From Tianweitania populi (GTDB lineage: Bacteria; Pseudomonadota; Alphaproteobacteria; Rhizobiales; Rhizobiaceae), in the NCBI RefSeq assembly GCF_014652875.1, contig NZ_BMZQ01000001.1:1240001-1304000 (forward strand): 64,000 nucleotides of DNA, given 5' to 3'. A program made the position numbers and the translations under genes. Positions 31,779 to 39,998 of this stretch are shown here, piece after piece; position 1 is the stretch's first letter; each line of letters starts with the position of its first letter. The notes beneath the pieces were generated by a model. It was not told the DNA's origin and did no database searches. It worked only from the letters and a program-made list of their open reading frames with translations.

Positions 31779-32990
31779 CTAACGAACGGGTCGCGTTTCC
31801 ATGTCGAAGCGCGGTCGCCAGAATTCGAGCAGCGTCAGGACGAGGATCATCATGTAGGGAAAATAGACGCGGCTTTCAGGAAGGGGAAACACGACGAACT
31901 TACCGAGGATGCCTAGGATCGAAGCTGCAAGCAGCACGACCGTCACGCCCTCTCGCGGAATGCGCCCCACCCGCAGCAGCGCGAGCCAGCCGAAGATAAG
32001 TAGCATGAATAGGGCCAGCCAGTTGTGGAACCGGAAGGAGCTTGTGACGCCGCGCACCAGACCTTCGAGATAGGCGGTCACTGAGAACGCCGGATGGAAG
32101 CCGCGCATGTCGTTCTGGATCTCGACATTGGTGAAGTAGTAATGCGTCCACCAGCCGGGATGATCGCCCGCCTGCGAAACCGGCACATAGGCAAGAACGG
32201 CAAGAATGAAGGCCGTCAGAACCGGCGCCAGCCGTCCACCGAACGCGGCCGAGGCGAGAACCAGCGCGAACAAATAGATAATCATGTCCGTGCGTGCGAG
32301 GAAGCCGAGGAACAACAAGGGCACCGCCCACCAATCGCGGCCCGAGCGAAGGAAATAGACGCCAAGGATCATCACCGCCGATCCCATCAGGTCCGGCATC
32401 GCAAGCTGCGCCATGGTGAGGAACGAGCCAAGCAGCATCAGTGGAATGACGATGAACGCAGCCTGCATGATGCCGGCAAAGCGCATCCACGCGAACATGG
32501 CCGCACCGATCAGCAGCACCGAAAGCGTATTGATCCATTGCGTCACCTGCACATAGCCGAGGAACGGGCCAAGCTCTCGGATCAACATCGTGTAGGCGAT
32601 CTTCACACGGTAGAAGACCAGCTGCGAATGAAAGGTGTCGGGATTGGCATATTGGGCCATGTTGTAGGCGTTGGCGGTCGTCAGCTGCCGGAACTGATCC
32701 TCCGTCGCGCCGGCCTGCATCATGCTCCAGACGGTGCGATGCAGTTCCGCCGGATCGGGGATCGTGCTTTCCAGCGCGACCGCCAGATAGGGCGCCATGT
32801 CCCAGTTATACTCCGGATGCCAGAACGGCACGATCGCCAGCGCGATCGTGAAGAGCACGAAGGTCACGGCCGCTGCAAGGGTGGTGACCCGCTGCGTCAG
32901 GACGGCACATAGAAGGCCATCGCCTAGGCGGACGATGCTGCCCGCAAAGCGGCTTGCAAGACCACCGGATTGAAGTTCAGAAACGGCCAT
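31779..32990 (-). CDS. GT-C-like polytopic membrane protein
   Basis: This 403-residue protein has about ten membrane spans. After the first span it has an acidic periplasmic loop with EYNWDMAPYLA, the placement of the catalytic Asp in GT-C glycosyltransferases that use polyprenyl-phosphate sugars. Other loops contain LMGSAVMILG and GFLARTDM. No named family was recognised with certainty. It is the last gene of the six-gene minus-strand group and begins nine bases after the aminotransferase gene. Transfer of the lipid-linked sugar to an envelope acceptor is the likely role. Confidence 0.6.
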   Translation of the reverse strand: MAVSELQSGGLASRFAGSIVRLGDGLLCAVLTQRVTTLAAAVTFVLFTIALAIVPFWHPEYNWDMAPYLAVALESTIPDPAELHRTVWSMMQAGATEDQFRQLTTANAYNMAQYANPDTFHSQLVFYRVKIAYTMLIRELGPFLGYVQVTQWINTLSVLLIGAAMFAWMRFAGIMQAAFIVIPLMLLGSFLTMAQLAMPDLMGSAVMILGVYFLRSGRDWWAVPLLFLGFLARTDMIIYLFALVLASAAFGGRLAPVLTAFILAVLAYVPVSQAGDHPGWWTHYYFTNVEIQNDMRGFHPAFSVTAYLEGLVRGVTSSFRFHNWLALFMLLIFGWLALLRVGRIPREGVTVVLLAASILGILGKFVVFPLPESRVYFPYMMILVLTLLEFWRPRFDMETRPVR

Positions 32991-32999
32991 TATGCGTCC

Positions 33000-34469
33000 T
33001 CAGCCCATCTGGCTCTTTACGAAGTCCTTCACGATCGCGACAATGCCGCGACCGAGCAGCGCGTCGAGCGCTGCGATGAAGGTGTCCACGTTCTCGCGGC
33101 TGCAGATCAGCGGCGGTTCGAGGCGAATGACGTTGCGGTTATATTCGGTGAAGGCCACCAGCACGTCATAATCGCGCAGAAGCAGCGCGCCGACGAAGCC
33201 GGACAGCGAACCTTTCAGCTTGTCGTCGAGCATCGCCACCATGGGCCGCAACACCATCGGCAAGGTCTGGCTGAAATCTTGGAACTCGAGGCCGACCATC
33301 AGCCCCTGCCCGCGGATTTCCTTGATGATCTTGGGATATTTCGCGTGCAGCGCTTCGAGCCGCTCCAGCAGATAGGCGCCGGTTGAAGCCGCGTTTTCAA
33401 TGAGCTTCTCATCGTAAAGCACGTTCAGCGCTTCGATCGAGGTGATGCAAGCTTCGCCCATGCCGCCGAAAGTGGCCGGCGCGTGGATCATGGCCGACTT
33501 CGGCGTGCCATAGGCCTTCATGAAGACCTCGCGGCGCGCGATCATGGCGCCCATAGCCGTCTTGCCGCCGCCGAGCGATTTGGCCAGGGCCGTCACATCC
33601 GGCACGACGCCGTGATGCTCGAAGGCATAAAAGCGGCCGGTGCGGCCGTAGCCGCATTGCACTTCGTCGGCAACCCAAAGCACGCCGTAGCGATCGCACA
33701 GCGCGCGCAGCTTCTGCCAGAAGGCGGTCGGCGCGGTGATGATGCCGCCGCCGCCCTGCACGGTTTCCAGCACGATCGTGCCAATCGCCGGATCGCTGCG
33801 GAAGGCGCGCTCGATGGCGTCGATGTCACCAAAGGGCACACGCACGGTGTTATTGACCAAACGAAAGTCACCGCGATAAAGCGAGCCATCGGTGATCGAA
33901 AGCACGCCCTTGGTTTTGCCGTGGAAGGAGTTCTCGGCATAAACGATCTTGGGCTTTTTCGGGCCGGCGGCGCGTTCGGCGACCTTCACCGCCGCTTCCA
34001 TCGCCTCCGAGCCGGACGAGCCCAGGAACACCATGTCGAGATCACCCGGCGAGCAGGCCGCGAGGTTGTGCGTCAGCGCCGCCTGATATTGCGACATGAA
34101 GGCGATGGCGATTTCGTGCCGGTTCTCTTCCTGGAACTTCTGGCGCGCAGCCAACAGGCGTGGATGGTTGTGGCCGAAGGCGAGCGACCCGAAGCCGCCG
34201 AAGAAATCGAGGATCTTGCGGCCGGTCTGGTCAATATAGAACATGCCCTCGGCACGCTCGACCTTGATCTTGTGGAAGCCGAGCAGCTTCATGAAGTGGA
34301 GCTGACCGGGGTTCATATGCGCCTTGAACAGGTCGGTCATGCGGGCGACATCCATCGCCTTCGCTTCCTCGACACTGATCAGGTTAGGCTTCGGCAGCGC
34401 CTGCGGAGCAGGTGACGACGCATCGCCGGACAGGTGCGCGCTCGTGGCTGGACTGGTCATGACACTCAT
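33000..34469 (-). CDS. Class III PLP-dependent aminotransferase
   Basis: This 489-residue enzyme has class III aminotransferase motifs: FFGGFGSLAFGHNHP, FLGSSGSEAMEAA, an SFHGKTKGVLS loop, WVADEVQCGYGRTG and the PLP lysine in ALAKSLGGGK. The family includes putrescine, ornithine and related amine transaminases. The N-terminus (about 50 residues before the fold) is longer than usual. The ATG at 34469 has GGAG six bases upstream. It is tightly packed between an extended SDR and a GT-C-like protein, in a group that looks like lipid-linked sugar synthesis, so the amino acceptor could be a keto-sugar or an unrelated metabolite. Confidence 0.82.
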   Translation of the reverse strand: MSVMTSPATSAHLSGDASSPAPQALPKPNLISVEEAKAMDVARMTDLFKAHMNPGQLHFMKLLGFHKIKVERAEGMFYIDQTGRKILDFFGGFGSLAFGHNHPRLLAARQKFQEENRHEIAIAFMSQYQAALTHNLAACSPGDLDMVFLGSSGSEAMEAAVKVAERAAGPKKPKIVYAENSFHGKTKGVLSITDGSLYRGDFRLVNNTVRVPFGDIDAIERAFRSDPAIGTIVLETVQGGGGIITAPTAFWQKLRALCDRYGVLWVADEVQCGYGRTGRFYAFEHHGVVPDVTALAKSLGGGKTAMGAMIARREVFMKAYGTPKSAMIHAPATFGGMGEACITSIEALNVLYDEKLIENAASTGAYLLERLEALHAKYPKIIKEIRGQGLMVGLEFQDFSQTLPMVLRPMVAMLDDKLKGSLSGFVGALLLRDYDVLVAFTEYNRNVIRLEPPLICSRENVDTFIAALDALLGRGIVAIVKDFVKSQMG

Positions 34470-34478
34470 GCTCGTCTC

Positions 34479-35492
34479 CTATTCGGCCGCAACGTGTTCG
34501 GCACTGGGCACGGCGCGGCCGTCCTTCTTGGCGCGGTACTCGCTGTAAGCGGCAATCAGCATGTCCTCGTCGCGGAACTGCGGCACCCAGCCGAGGTCGC
34601 GCTCGCCCTTGGACACGTCGAGCACGCATTCCTCGTCGGCAATGAGGTACTGCTCCGGGTCCATGATCGGTCTGTTCATGCGATCAAGCAGGTCGAGCGT
34701 GCGCTTCACAGCCCAGGCGGGCGTCGGCACTAGGATCGACTCTGAACCGGCATGTTTGATGAGGTCGCCGAGCAGCTTGCGCACGGGCGGCGGGTTAAGC
34801 GAGCCGAGATTATAGGCCTCGTTTGGAACGCCGGCCTTCCAAGCCAGACGCGCGGCTTCGGCGCAATCGAACACGGAGATGAACTGATAGGGGTTCTTGC
34901 CCGAGCCGATCATCGGCACCGGCAAATTGGCATCAATCAGCTTGAACAGCTTTTCCAGGATGCCGAGACGGCCCGGACCGATGATCAGGCGCGGACGGAA
35001 TAGCGTGATGTCCATGCCGCGCTTGCGCCAATCGGCGGCGAGCTCTTCGGTCTTCCACTTGGACAGTCCGTATTCGCCGAGCGGCGCGACCGGATGATCC
35101 TCCGTCATCGGCGTTGTGACCGTGTGGCCGTAGATCATGTCGGTGGTGAAATGAACCAGCTCGGACGCGCCGGCCTTGTCCATCGCCTCGATGATGTTTT
35201 CCGTACCGTGATAGTTCACGGGAAAGAAGAAGTCGTGCCGCTTGGCGCGGACCTGGATCGGTGACAGCATTTTGGCCGACAGGTTGTAGACCATGTCATC
35301 GCCCGTGATGCCGACCGCCGCGACCGACGCCTTGTCCGTGACGTCGCAGTGGATGTGGCGCACGGCCGATGCGTAATGCGGCAGCGGGCTCTTCGCAATG
35401 TCGGCAACGACGACATCTTCGCCTTCCGCTGCCAGTTTGGGTGCAAGGTGACGACCGACGAAACCGTCGCCACCGAAGATGATGTGTCTCAT
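34479..35492 (-). CDS. NAD-dependent epimerase/dehydratase (extended SDR)
   Basis: This 337-residue protein has GGDGFVGRHL near the N-terminus (NAD(P)-binding), a YHGTEN segment, the Tyr-x3-Lys pair in EYGLSKWK, and FRPRLIIGPG. These are features of extended SDR sugar epimerases, dehydratases and reductases. Its start overlaps the stop of the EamA-like gene by four bases (ATGA), and the aminotransferase gene begins nine bases after its stop. It may perform the reduction or epimerisation after the DprE1-like oxidase. It is not the short SDR type of mycobacterial DprE2, so the analogy is functional only. Confidence 0.8.
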   Translation of the reverse strand: MRHIIFGGDGFVGRHLAPKLAAEGEDVVVADIAKSPLPHYASAVRHIHCDVTDKASVAAVGITGDDMVYNLSAKMLSPIQVRAKRHDFFFPVNYHGTENIIEAMDKAGASELVHFTTDMIYGHTVTTPMTEDHPVAPLGEYGLSKWKTEELAADWRKRGMDITLFRPRLIIGPGRLGILEKLFKLIDANLPVPMIGSGKNPYQFISVFDCAEAARLAWKAGVPNEAYNLGSLNPPPVRKLLGDLIKHAGSESILVPTPAWAVKRTLDLLDRMNRPIMDPEQYLIADEECVLDVSKGERDLGWVPQFRDEDMLIAAYSEYRAKKDGRAVPSAEHVAAE

Positions 35493-35941
35493 CGGGCAAG
35501 CTCGCCTGTATTGATCTGGTTTGTCTGGTTGAGCGCGGCGTGGTCAGCATCCGCAGCCACCGCTTCATGGCCGCTGCCGCCTTGCGCGATCAGGATCGTG
35601 CCAACACAGATTGCGGCGATCCCGGCGATACGCCAGGCATTCAGGTCCTCGCGAAACACGAAATAGGCAAAGATCGCCACCGCCACATAAGCCAGGCTGA
35701 GGAAAGGATAGGCGAAGGATATCTCGACCTTCGACAGCACGAACAAATGCGAGGCCATGGAGACCACGAAAGTGCAGAGGCCGAGAAAAATCCACGGGCT
35801 GAACACGATTTGCAGGATCTTCACGAGCGGGTTCACGCCGGCAAAGCTCAGCGGCCCGAGCATCATCATGCCGTGTTTCAGCATCAGCTGCGCTGCCGCA
35901 TTGGTCAGCACCGTGAACAGAATGAACCCAATATACTTCAT
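35489..35941 (-). CDS. Small EamA/SMR-type transporter
   Basis: This 150-residue membrane protein has four spans and the EamA/SMR layout: NAAAQLMLKHG in helix 1, then WIFLGL, SFAYPFLSLAYVAVAI and a last span RIAGIAAICVGTILIA. Small four-span proteins of this type (ArnE/ArnF, and the mycobacterial Rv3789 group) are linked to movement of polyprenyl-phosphate sugars across the membrane. Overlap with the SDR gene and the neighbouring UbiA and DprE1-like genes support a flippase role. The C-terminal tail is soluble and Ala-rich. Confidence 0.78.
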   Translation of the reverse strand: MKYIGFILFTVLTNAAAQLMLKHGMMMLGPLSFAGVNPLVKILQIVFSPWIFLGLCTFVVSMASHLFVLSKVEISFAYPFLSLAYVAVAIFAYFVFREDLNAWRIAGIAAICVGTILIAQGGSGHEAVAADADHAALNQTNQINTGELAR

Positions 35942-36013
35942 CGACCTGCCCTCACCGGTTTTAGTCCTACACGCAAAGAGCGGAATCTTTGGTGAAGCGA
36001 TCCGGAAAAATTG

Positions 36014-36030
36014 AACGAATGTCGTTCGTT
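36014..36030. promoter_or_regulatory. Perfect inverted repeat between DprE1-like and transporter genes
   Basis: AACGAA-TGTCG-TTCGTT lies 73 bases before the transporter gene in the 113-base gap of this group. Its symmetry suggests a repressor operator at an internal promoter. Confidence 0.4.
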
Positions 36031-36054
36031 ACTTTGATGCCCTGACTCTTTTTC

Positions 36055-37395
36055 TCAAGCCGCACTTGTGACGATGGCGGGCTCCAGAGCCAGCGCCGTG
36101 CGGCGCCAGAAATCCGACAGAAAGGCTGGATCGCGCAGCGCTTCCAGGTCGCGCCAGTTCGGAAAGGAGCGCTCGAACACGGCCGGGCCCATACGCGCAT
36201 CCTTGTACGGGTTGACTGCGCCACCGGCATCCACCGTGATCGCATCCAGCCGCTCGAACAGTTTTCGCGTCGCAAGTCCGCCGTCCGCAAAGTCGAGCGT
36301 GAGCGTGTATCCGGGGCGCGGAAACGACAGCAGGCCAGGCGATGGCCGATCGCCAAAGCGCTTCAGCACGGTGAGAAACGAGGCGTGACCAGCATCCCGT
36401 CCGGCAGCCAGCAAGGCCGGGATCGTGTCGCGCGCGGCTTCTTCCGGCATGACGCTTTGGTGCTGCAACAGGCCACGCGGGCCATACAGCCGGTTCCAAT
36501 CGCGCACGCCGTCCAGCGGAAAGAAATAACTCTGGTAGCCGACACGCGACTGCCTGACCCGCCCCTGCTTCCAGCCGTAGGCAGAATTGAAAGCACGGAT
36601 GAACGGACGATTGAGCACGCTGATCGGCGGCTGGAAGGGCACGCGCAGCAAACGGCCCGGCTTGGCTGTGGCGAAGGCACCGTCCTCGGCTTGGTTGCCG
36701 GCCAGCAGCACGCCGCGCCCAGCCTGTTTGCCTGATGCCATCTGGTCGATCCAGGCGACGGCATAGGTGCTCGTGTGGTCGGCTTCCGGCGCGAGGTCGA
36801 AGAACTCATCGAGATTGCGGAAAGGCGTCGCGGTCTGGTCGATGGCGAGTGACGGCACCCGCGTCAGCCGGATCGTCGCCGACAGGATCAGGCCGGTTAA
36901 CCCCATGCCGCCGATCGTGGCCGCGAAGAGGTCGGCATTCGTCGTCGGGCTGCAATGCCGGACTTCACCATCGGAGCGCAGTAAAACAAGGCTCTCGACA
37001 TGGCAGCCGAAGGTGCCGGCGCGGTGATGGTTCTTGCCGTGAATGTCGTTGGCGATTGCCCCGCCAACCGTCACGAACTGCGTGCCGGGAACAACCGGTG
37101 GAAACCAGCCCTGCCCGGCTGCGTAGGCGATGATGTCAGATAGCAGCACGCCGGCCTCAACCTCGATCAGGCCGTTGGGAGCATCGAGGCGGATGATGCG
37201 GTTGGTGGCGCGCATGTCGATCAGCGTGCCGAGATCGTTTAAGCAGCTGTCACCATAGGAGCGGCCGTTTCCGAAGCCGAGCAGGCTGCCATTGGCAACG
37301 GCGCCTGCGCTCAAGCGCTCAATACCGTCAGCAGGCGATATGCCTGATCGGCCGGGTCGCGCGGGCTTGCCGAAGCTGCGCAACGGCGCGTTCAT
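36055..37395 (-). CDS. DprE1-like FAD-binding oxidoreductase
   Basis: This 446-residue protein matches decaprenylphosphoryl-ribose 2'-oxidase (DprE1): FGNGRSYGD near residue 42, then GTQFVTVGGAIANDIHGKNHH with the Gly-rich FAD loop (split here as GTQFVTVGGAIAND and IHGKNHH), TFGCHVESL, and TIGGMGLTGLI. DprE1 oxidises the 2'-OH of polyprenyl-phospho-ribose to a ketone, the first half of the epimerisation to arabinose. The start at 37395 overlaps the stop of the HAD-UbiA gene by four bases (ATGA), so the two are translationally coupled. The longer open frame running back to 38010 overlaps that gene and is not real. Only partial homology to the mycobacterial enzyme is implied. Confidence 0.83.
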   Translation of the reverse strand: MNAPLRSFGKPARPGRSGISPADGIERLSAGAVANGSLLGFGNGRSYGDSCLNDLGTLIDMRATNRIIRLDAPNGLIEVEAGVLLSDIIAYAAGQGWFPPVVPGTQFVTVGGAIANDIHGKNHHRAGTFGCHVESLVLLRSDGEVRHCSPTTNADLFAATIGGMGLTGLILSATIRLTRVPSLAIDQTATPFRNLDEFFDLAPEADHTSTYAVAWIDQMASGKQAGRGVLLAGNQAEDGAFATAKPGRLLRVPFQPPISVLNRPFIRAFNSAYGWKQGRVRQSRVGYQSYFFPLDGVRDWNRLYGPRGLLQHQSVMPEEAARDTIPALLAAGRDAGHASFLTVLKRFGDRPSPGLLSFPRPGYTLTLDFADGGLATRKLFERLDAITVDAGGAVNPYKDARMGPAVFERSFPNWRDLEALRDPAFLSDFWRRTALALEPAIVTSAA

Positions 37396-38852
37396 GGCAG
37401 CATCACCGCGATCACTAGCAATGCCAGACCGATGCCCACCATCAACTGGCTGCGCCAATCCGTGAGGATGAAGACCACCGGGTCGTCGTGCATCTCGTCG
37501 CGGCGCGCGAGGATCCAGATCCGCATAATCATGTAGAGGATAAGCGGCGCCAGCGGCCAGACCATATAGGGATGATTGTACTGTTCGAAGACAGCGCTGC
37601 TGTCGATATAAAGCGCCAGCACGACAACGGCCGCAAAGCCGGCACCCATGCCAGCCTGGGCGATGACCTCCTGATCTTCCGGCCGATAACCGCGACCGGC
37701 AATCCGCTGCTTGGCATCCGCAACCGTGGAACGCAGCTCGACATAGCGTTTCACCAGCGCCAGCGAGAGGAAGAAAAAGATCGAGAAAGCCAGCAACCAG
37801 AACGATGGATCGAAATCCGTTGCCGCCTGCCCCGCCAGAACGCGGATCGTGTAAAGCCCGGCCAGTGTCAGCACATCGATCAAAAGCATGCGCTTGATCG
37901 ACACCGAATAAGCCGTGGTGGTCACGAGATAAGTGCTCAGCACGAGCCAGAACAAGGGCGGAAGAGCCGTCGCCGTCAGCACACTCAAGAGCAGCAGCAG
38001 GCCGGAACACGCTAAGCCGAAGGGTATCGTAAGCATGCCGCTGGCGAAGGGCCGATTGCGCTTGGTCTTGTGCTGGCGATCAAGCGCCAGGTCGAAAAAG
38101 TCGTTGATGATGTAGATCGCCGATGCAGCCGCGCTGAAGGAGATGAAGGCCAGCACACAGCGGCCAATCGCCGGCAGGTTGAAGTATTCATGCGCCAGAA
38201 ACAGCGGCACGAAGATCAGCCCGTTCTTCAACCATTGATGCACACGCAGCATCCGAACCAGGGTTATCCAGGTCGCCTTGGGCGTAACGATCAGCTCGCA
38301 ACCCTGTGCGACCTGCCAGCGCGCTGCATGCCGATCCGGCGCAACGACGATCGCGGTGCGCGCGGCATCGAAGATTGCGAGGTCGTGCCGGCTGTTGCCG
38401 AGATAATCGAAGCCACCCTTGCCGTAGATCCCTTCCAGCGCATCGACCTTATTCTTCGACGTCAGGTTGTGCAGGCCTTCCGTCGCAAGCACCGCATCGA
38501 ACAGGCCGAGATGCTCGGCAATGGCGTCGGCGAACTTCTTCGGCGTACCCGTGGCCAGAACGATCCGGCGCCCGGCGGCTTGTTCAAGCTGCAGGCGTTC
38601 CAAAACTTCTTCGCGGTAAGGCAAGGTGGCTGGGTCGAGTTCGATGCGACGGGCGATCTCATGCTTGAGCCGCGCTGGCCCGTTCAGCGCCCAAAAAGGC
38701 ACAAGAAACATGAGCAGCGGATTGCGGCGCAGCAGCAGAAACAACCCTTCCCACAGAAGGTCGGTCGCGATCAGAGTTCCATCGAGATCAACCGCCAGTG
38801 GAAAGACGGACTCAGATCGCACATCCTCTATCGCTTGGCCTGGTGACTGCAC
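37392..38852 (-). CDS. HAD-UbiA fusion (polyprenyl-phosphate phosphoribosyltransferase-like)
   Basis: This 486-residue protein joins an N-terminal HAD phosphatase domain (D22 and D24 in AVDLDGTLIATD, residues to about 195) to a C-terminal UbiA prenyltransferase domain with about eight spans. The UbiA NDxxDxxxD site is seen in NDFFDLALD, followed by KTKRNRPFASG. Relatives such as Rv3806c make decaprenyl-phosphoryl-5-phosphoribose from PRPP. The HAD domain could remove the 5-phosphate, so the fusion would do two consecutive steps. The start is GTG at 38852, about 270 bases from the next gene. Coupling to the DprE1-like gene strongly supports this pathway. Confidence 0.82.
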   Translation of the reverse strand: MQSPGQAIEDVRSESVFPLAVDLDGTLIATDLLWEGLFLLLRRNPLLMFLVPFWALNGPARLKHEIARRIELDPATLPYREEVLERLQLEQAAGRRIVLATGTPKKFADAIAEHLGLFDAVLATEGLHNLTSKNKVDALEGIYGKGGFDYLGNSRHDLAIFDAARTAIVVAPDRHAARWQVAQGCELIVTPKATWITLVRMLRVHQWLKNGLIFVPLFLAHEYFNLPAIGRCVLAFISFSAAASAIYIINDFFDLALDRQHKTKRNRPFASGMLTIPFGLACSGLLLLLSVLTATALPPLFWLVLSTYLVTTTAYSVSIKRMLLIDVLTLAGLYTIRVLAGQAATDFDPSFWLLAFSIFFFLSLALVKRYVELRSTVADAKQRIAGRGYRPEDQEVIAQAGMGAGFAAVVVLALYIDSSAVFEQYNHPYMVWPLAPLILYMIMRIWILARRDEMHDDPVVFILTDWRSQLMVGIGLALLVIAVMLP

Positions 38853-39123
38853 GCCATGATCTCCCTGGCCTCGGCTATTGCAGCAAAAAAGTTTGGGAAG
38901 ATTAAAGCCCAGGTTGCAGCAAGATCTCCGTCAGGTTTGCTGTAGATACAGCTAATGTTTTCTCAACAAGACCGAAGCGGTAGCGTCAAATGATTGCCAC
39001 CTGTGCGGGCAGTTCAACTCGGCCACATCTTGATCGAAGCGGATCGCCAGATGAGGCCGCACTTATGTAAAGGAACGCCTCGCCGGGCATGGGATTTAGA
39101 TGACATCACAAAAGGAGATCACC

Positions 39124-39939
39124 ATGCCCTTCATCCAGACCGCCGATGAAACAGAGCTGTTCTACAACGACTGGGGAACAGGCAAGCCCGTCATCCTCAT
39201 TCACGGTTGGCCGCTCGATGGCGATATGTGGGAATATCAATGGCCGGTATTGGCCGCGAAAGGCCACCGTGTCATCACCTATGACCGCCGCGGCTTCGGC
39301 CGGTCGAGCCAGCCTTTCAGCGGCTATGACTACGATACGTTCGCAAGTGACCTGCAAGCGATTATCGAAACGCTCGACCTTCACGACGTCTCGCTCGTCG
39401 GCTTCTCCATGGGCGGTGGCGAAGTGGCCCGCTATATCGGCAGATACGGCACGGAGCGCCTGTCCAAGGCCGTACTGGTTTCAGCTGTTACGCCTTACCT
39501 CCTGAAGACCGCCGACAATCCTGATGGCGTCGACAAATCCGTATTTGACGACATGGTGGAGAAGCTGCGCAAGGATCGTCCGGCCTTTCTGGCAAGCTTC
39601 GGCAAGCAGTTCTTCGGCGCTGGCATGCTGAACTTCGCCGTCAGTTCAGAGATCATGCAATGGTGTTCCAACGTCGCAATGCTGGGCTCGCCCAAGGCCA
39701 CCATCGATTGCGTGCGCGCCTTTTCGGAAACGGACTTCCGCGCCGATCTCACTAAGTTCAACCTGCCGACCCTGATCATCCATGGTGAAGACGACGCGAC
39801 CGTGCCGATCAAGACGGCCGGCGAACACGCCGCGAAGTTGATCCCATCAGCCACCTTCAAGCGTTACAGCGGCGCACCGCATGGCCTGTTCTATACCGAC
39901 AAGGACAAGCTCAACGCCGATCTTCTGGCGTTTTTCTAA
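39124..39939 (+). CDS. Alpha/beta hydrolase, non-heme chloroperoxidase-like
   Basis: This 271-residue alpha/beta hydrolase has the nucleophile Ser95 in GFSMGGGE, an oxyanion HGWP loop at 27-30, acid Asp in HGEDDATVP and His in SGAPHGLF. The GFSMGGGEVARYIGRYG helix is typical of the bacterial perhydrolases often called non-heme chloroperoxidases; the physiological reaction is usually ester hydrolysis or perhydrolysis. The ATG at 39124 has AAGGAG eight bases upstream. It stands alone and ends at a hairpin. Confidence 0.88.
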   Translation: MPFIQTADETELFYNDWGTGKPVILIHGWPLDGDMWEYQWPVLAAKGHRVITYDRRGFGRSSQPFSGYDYDTFASDLQAIIETLDLHDVSLVGFSMGGGEVARYIGRYGTERLSKAVLVSAVTPYLLKTADNPDGVDKSVFDDMVEKLRKDRPAFLASFGKQFFGAGMLNFAVSSEIMQWCSNVAMLGSPKATIDCVRAFSETDFRADLTKFNLPTLIIHGEDDATVPIKTAGEHAAKLIPSATFKRYSGAPHGLFYTDKDKLNADLLAFF

Positions 39940-39946
39940 GACGGCA

Positions 39947-39968
39947 AAGGGGACCTTCGGGTCCCCTT
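39947..39968 (+). terminator. Hairpin after the hydrolase gene
   Basis: AAGGGGACC-TTCG-GGTCCCCTT forms a perfect nine-base stem with a stable TTCG tetraloop, seven bases past the stop codon. The following tract is TCTCGTTTCG, so the T run is weak. Confidence 0.6.
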
Positions 39969-39998
39969 CTCGTTTCGTCTCGATGCTGACCGCACGGC

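Noticed and set aside
32094-32912. 272-codon plus-strand frame opposite the GT-C-like gene
   Set aside because: Highly charged His/Arg/Gln-rich shadow of a membrane protein coding sequence.
36055-38010. Extended 651-codon frame joining upstream sequence to the DprE1-like protein
   Set aside because: The first 205 codons overlap the HAD-UbiA gene in another frame and have no family match; the overlapping ATGA start at 37395 gives the normal DprE1 length.
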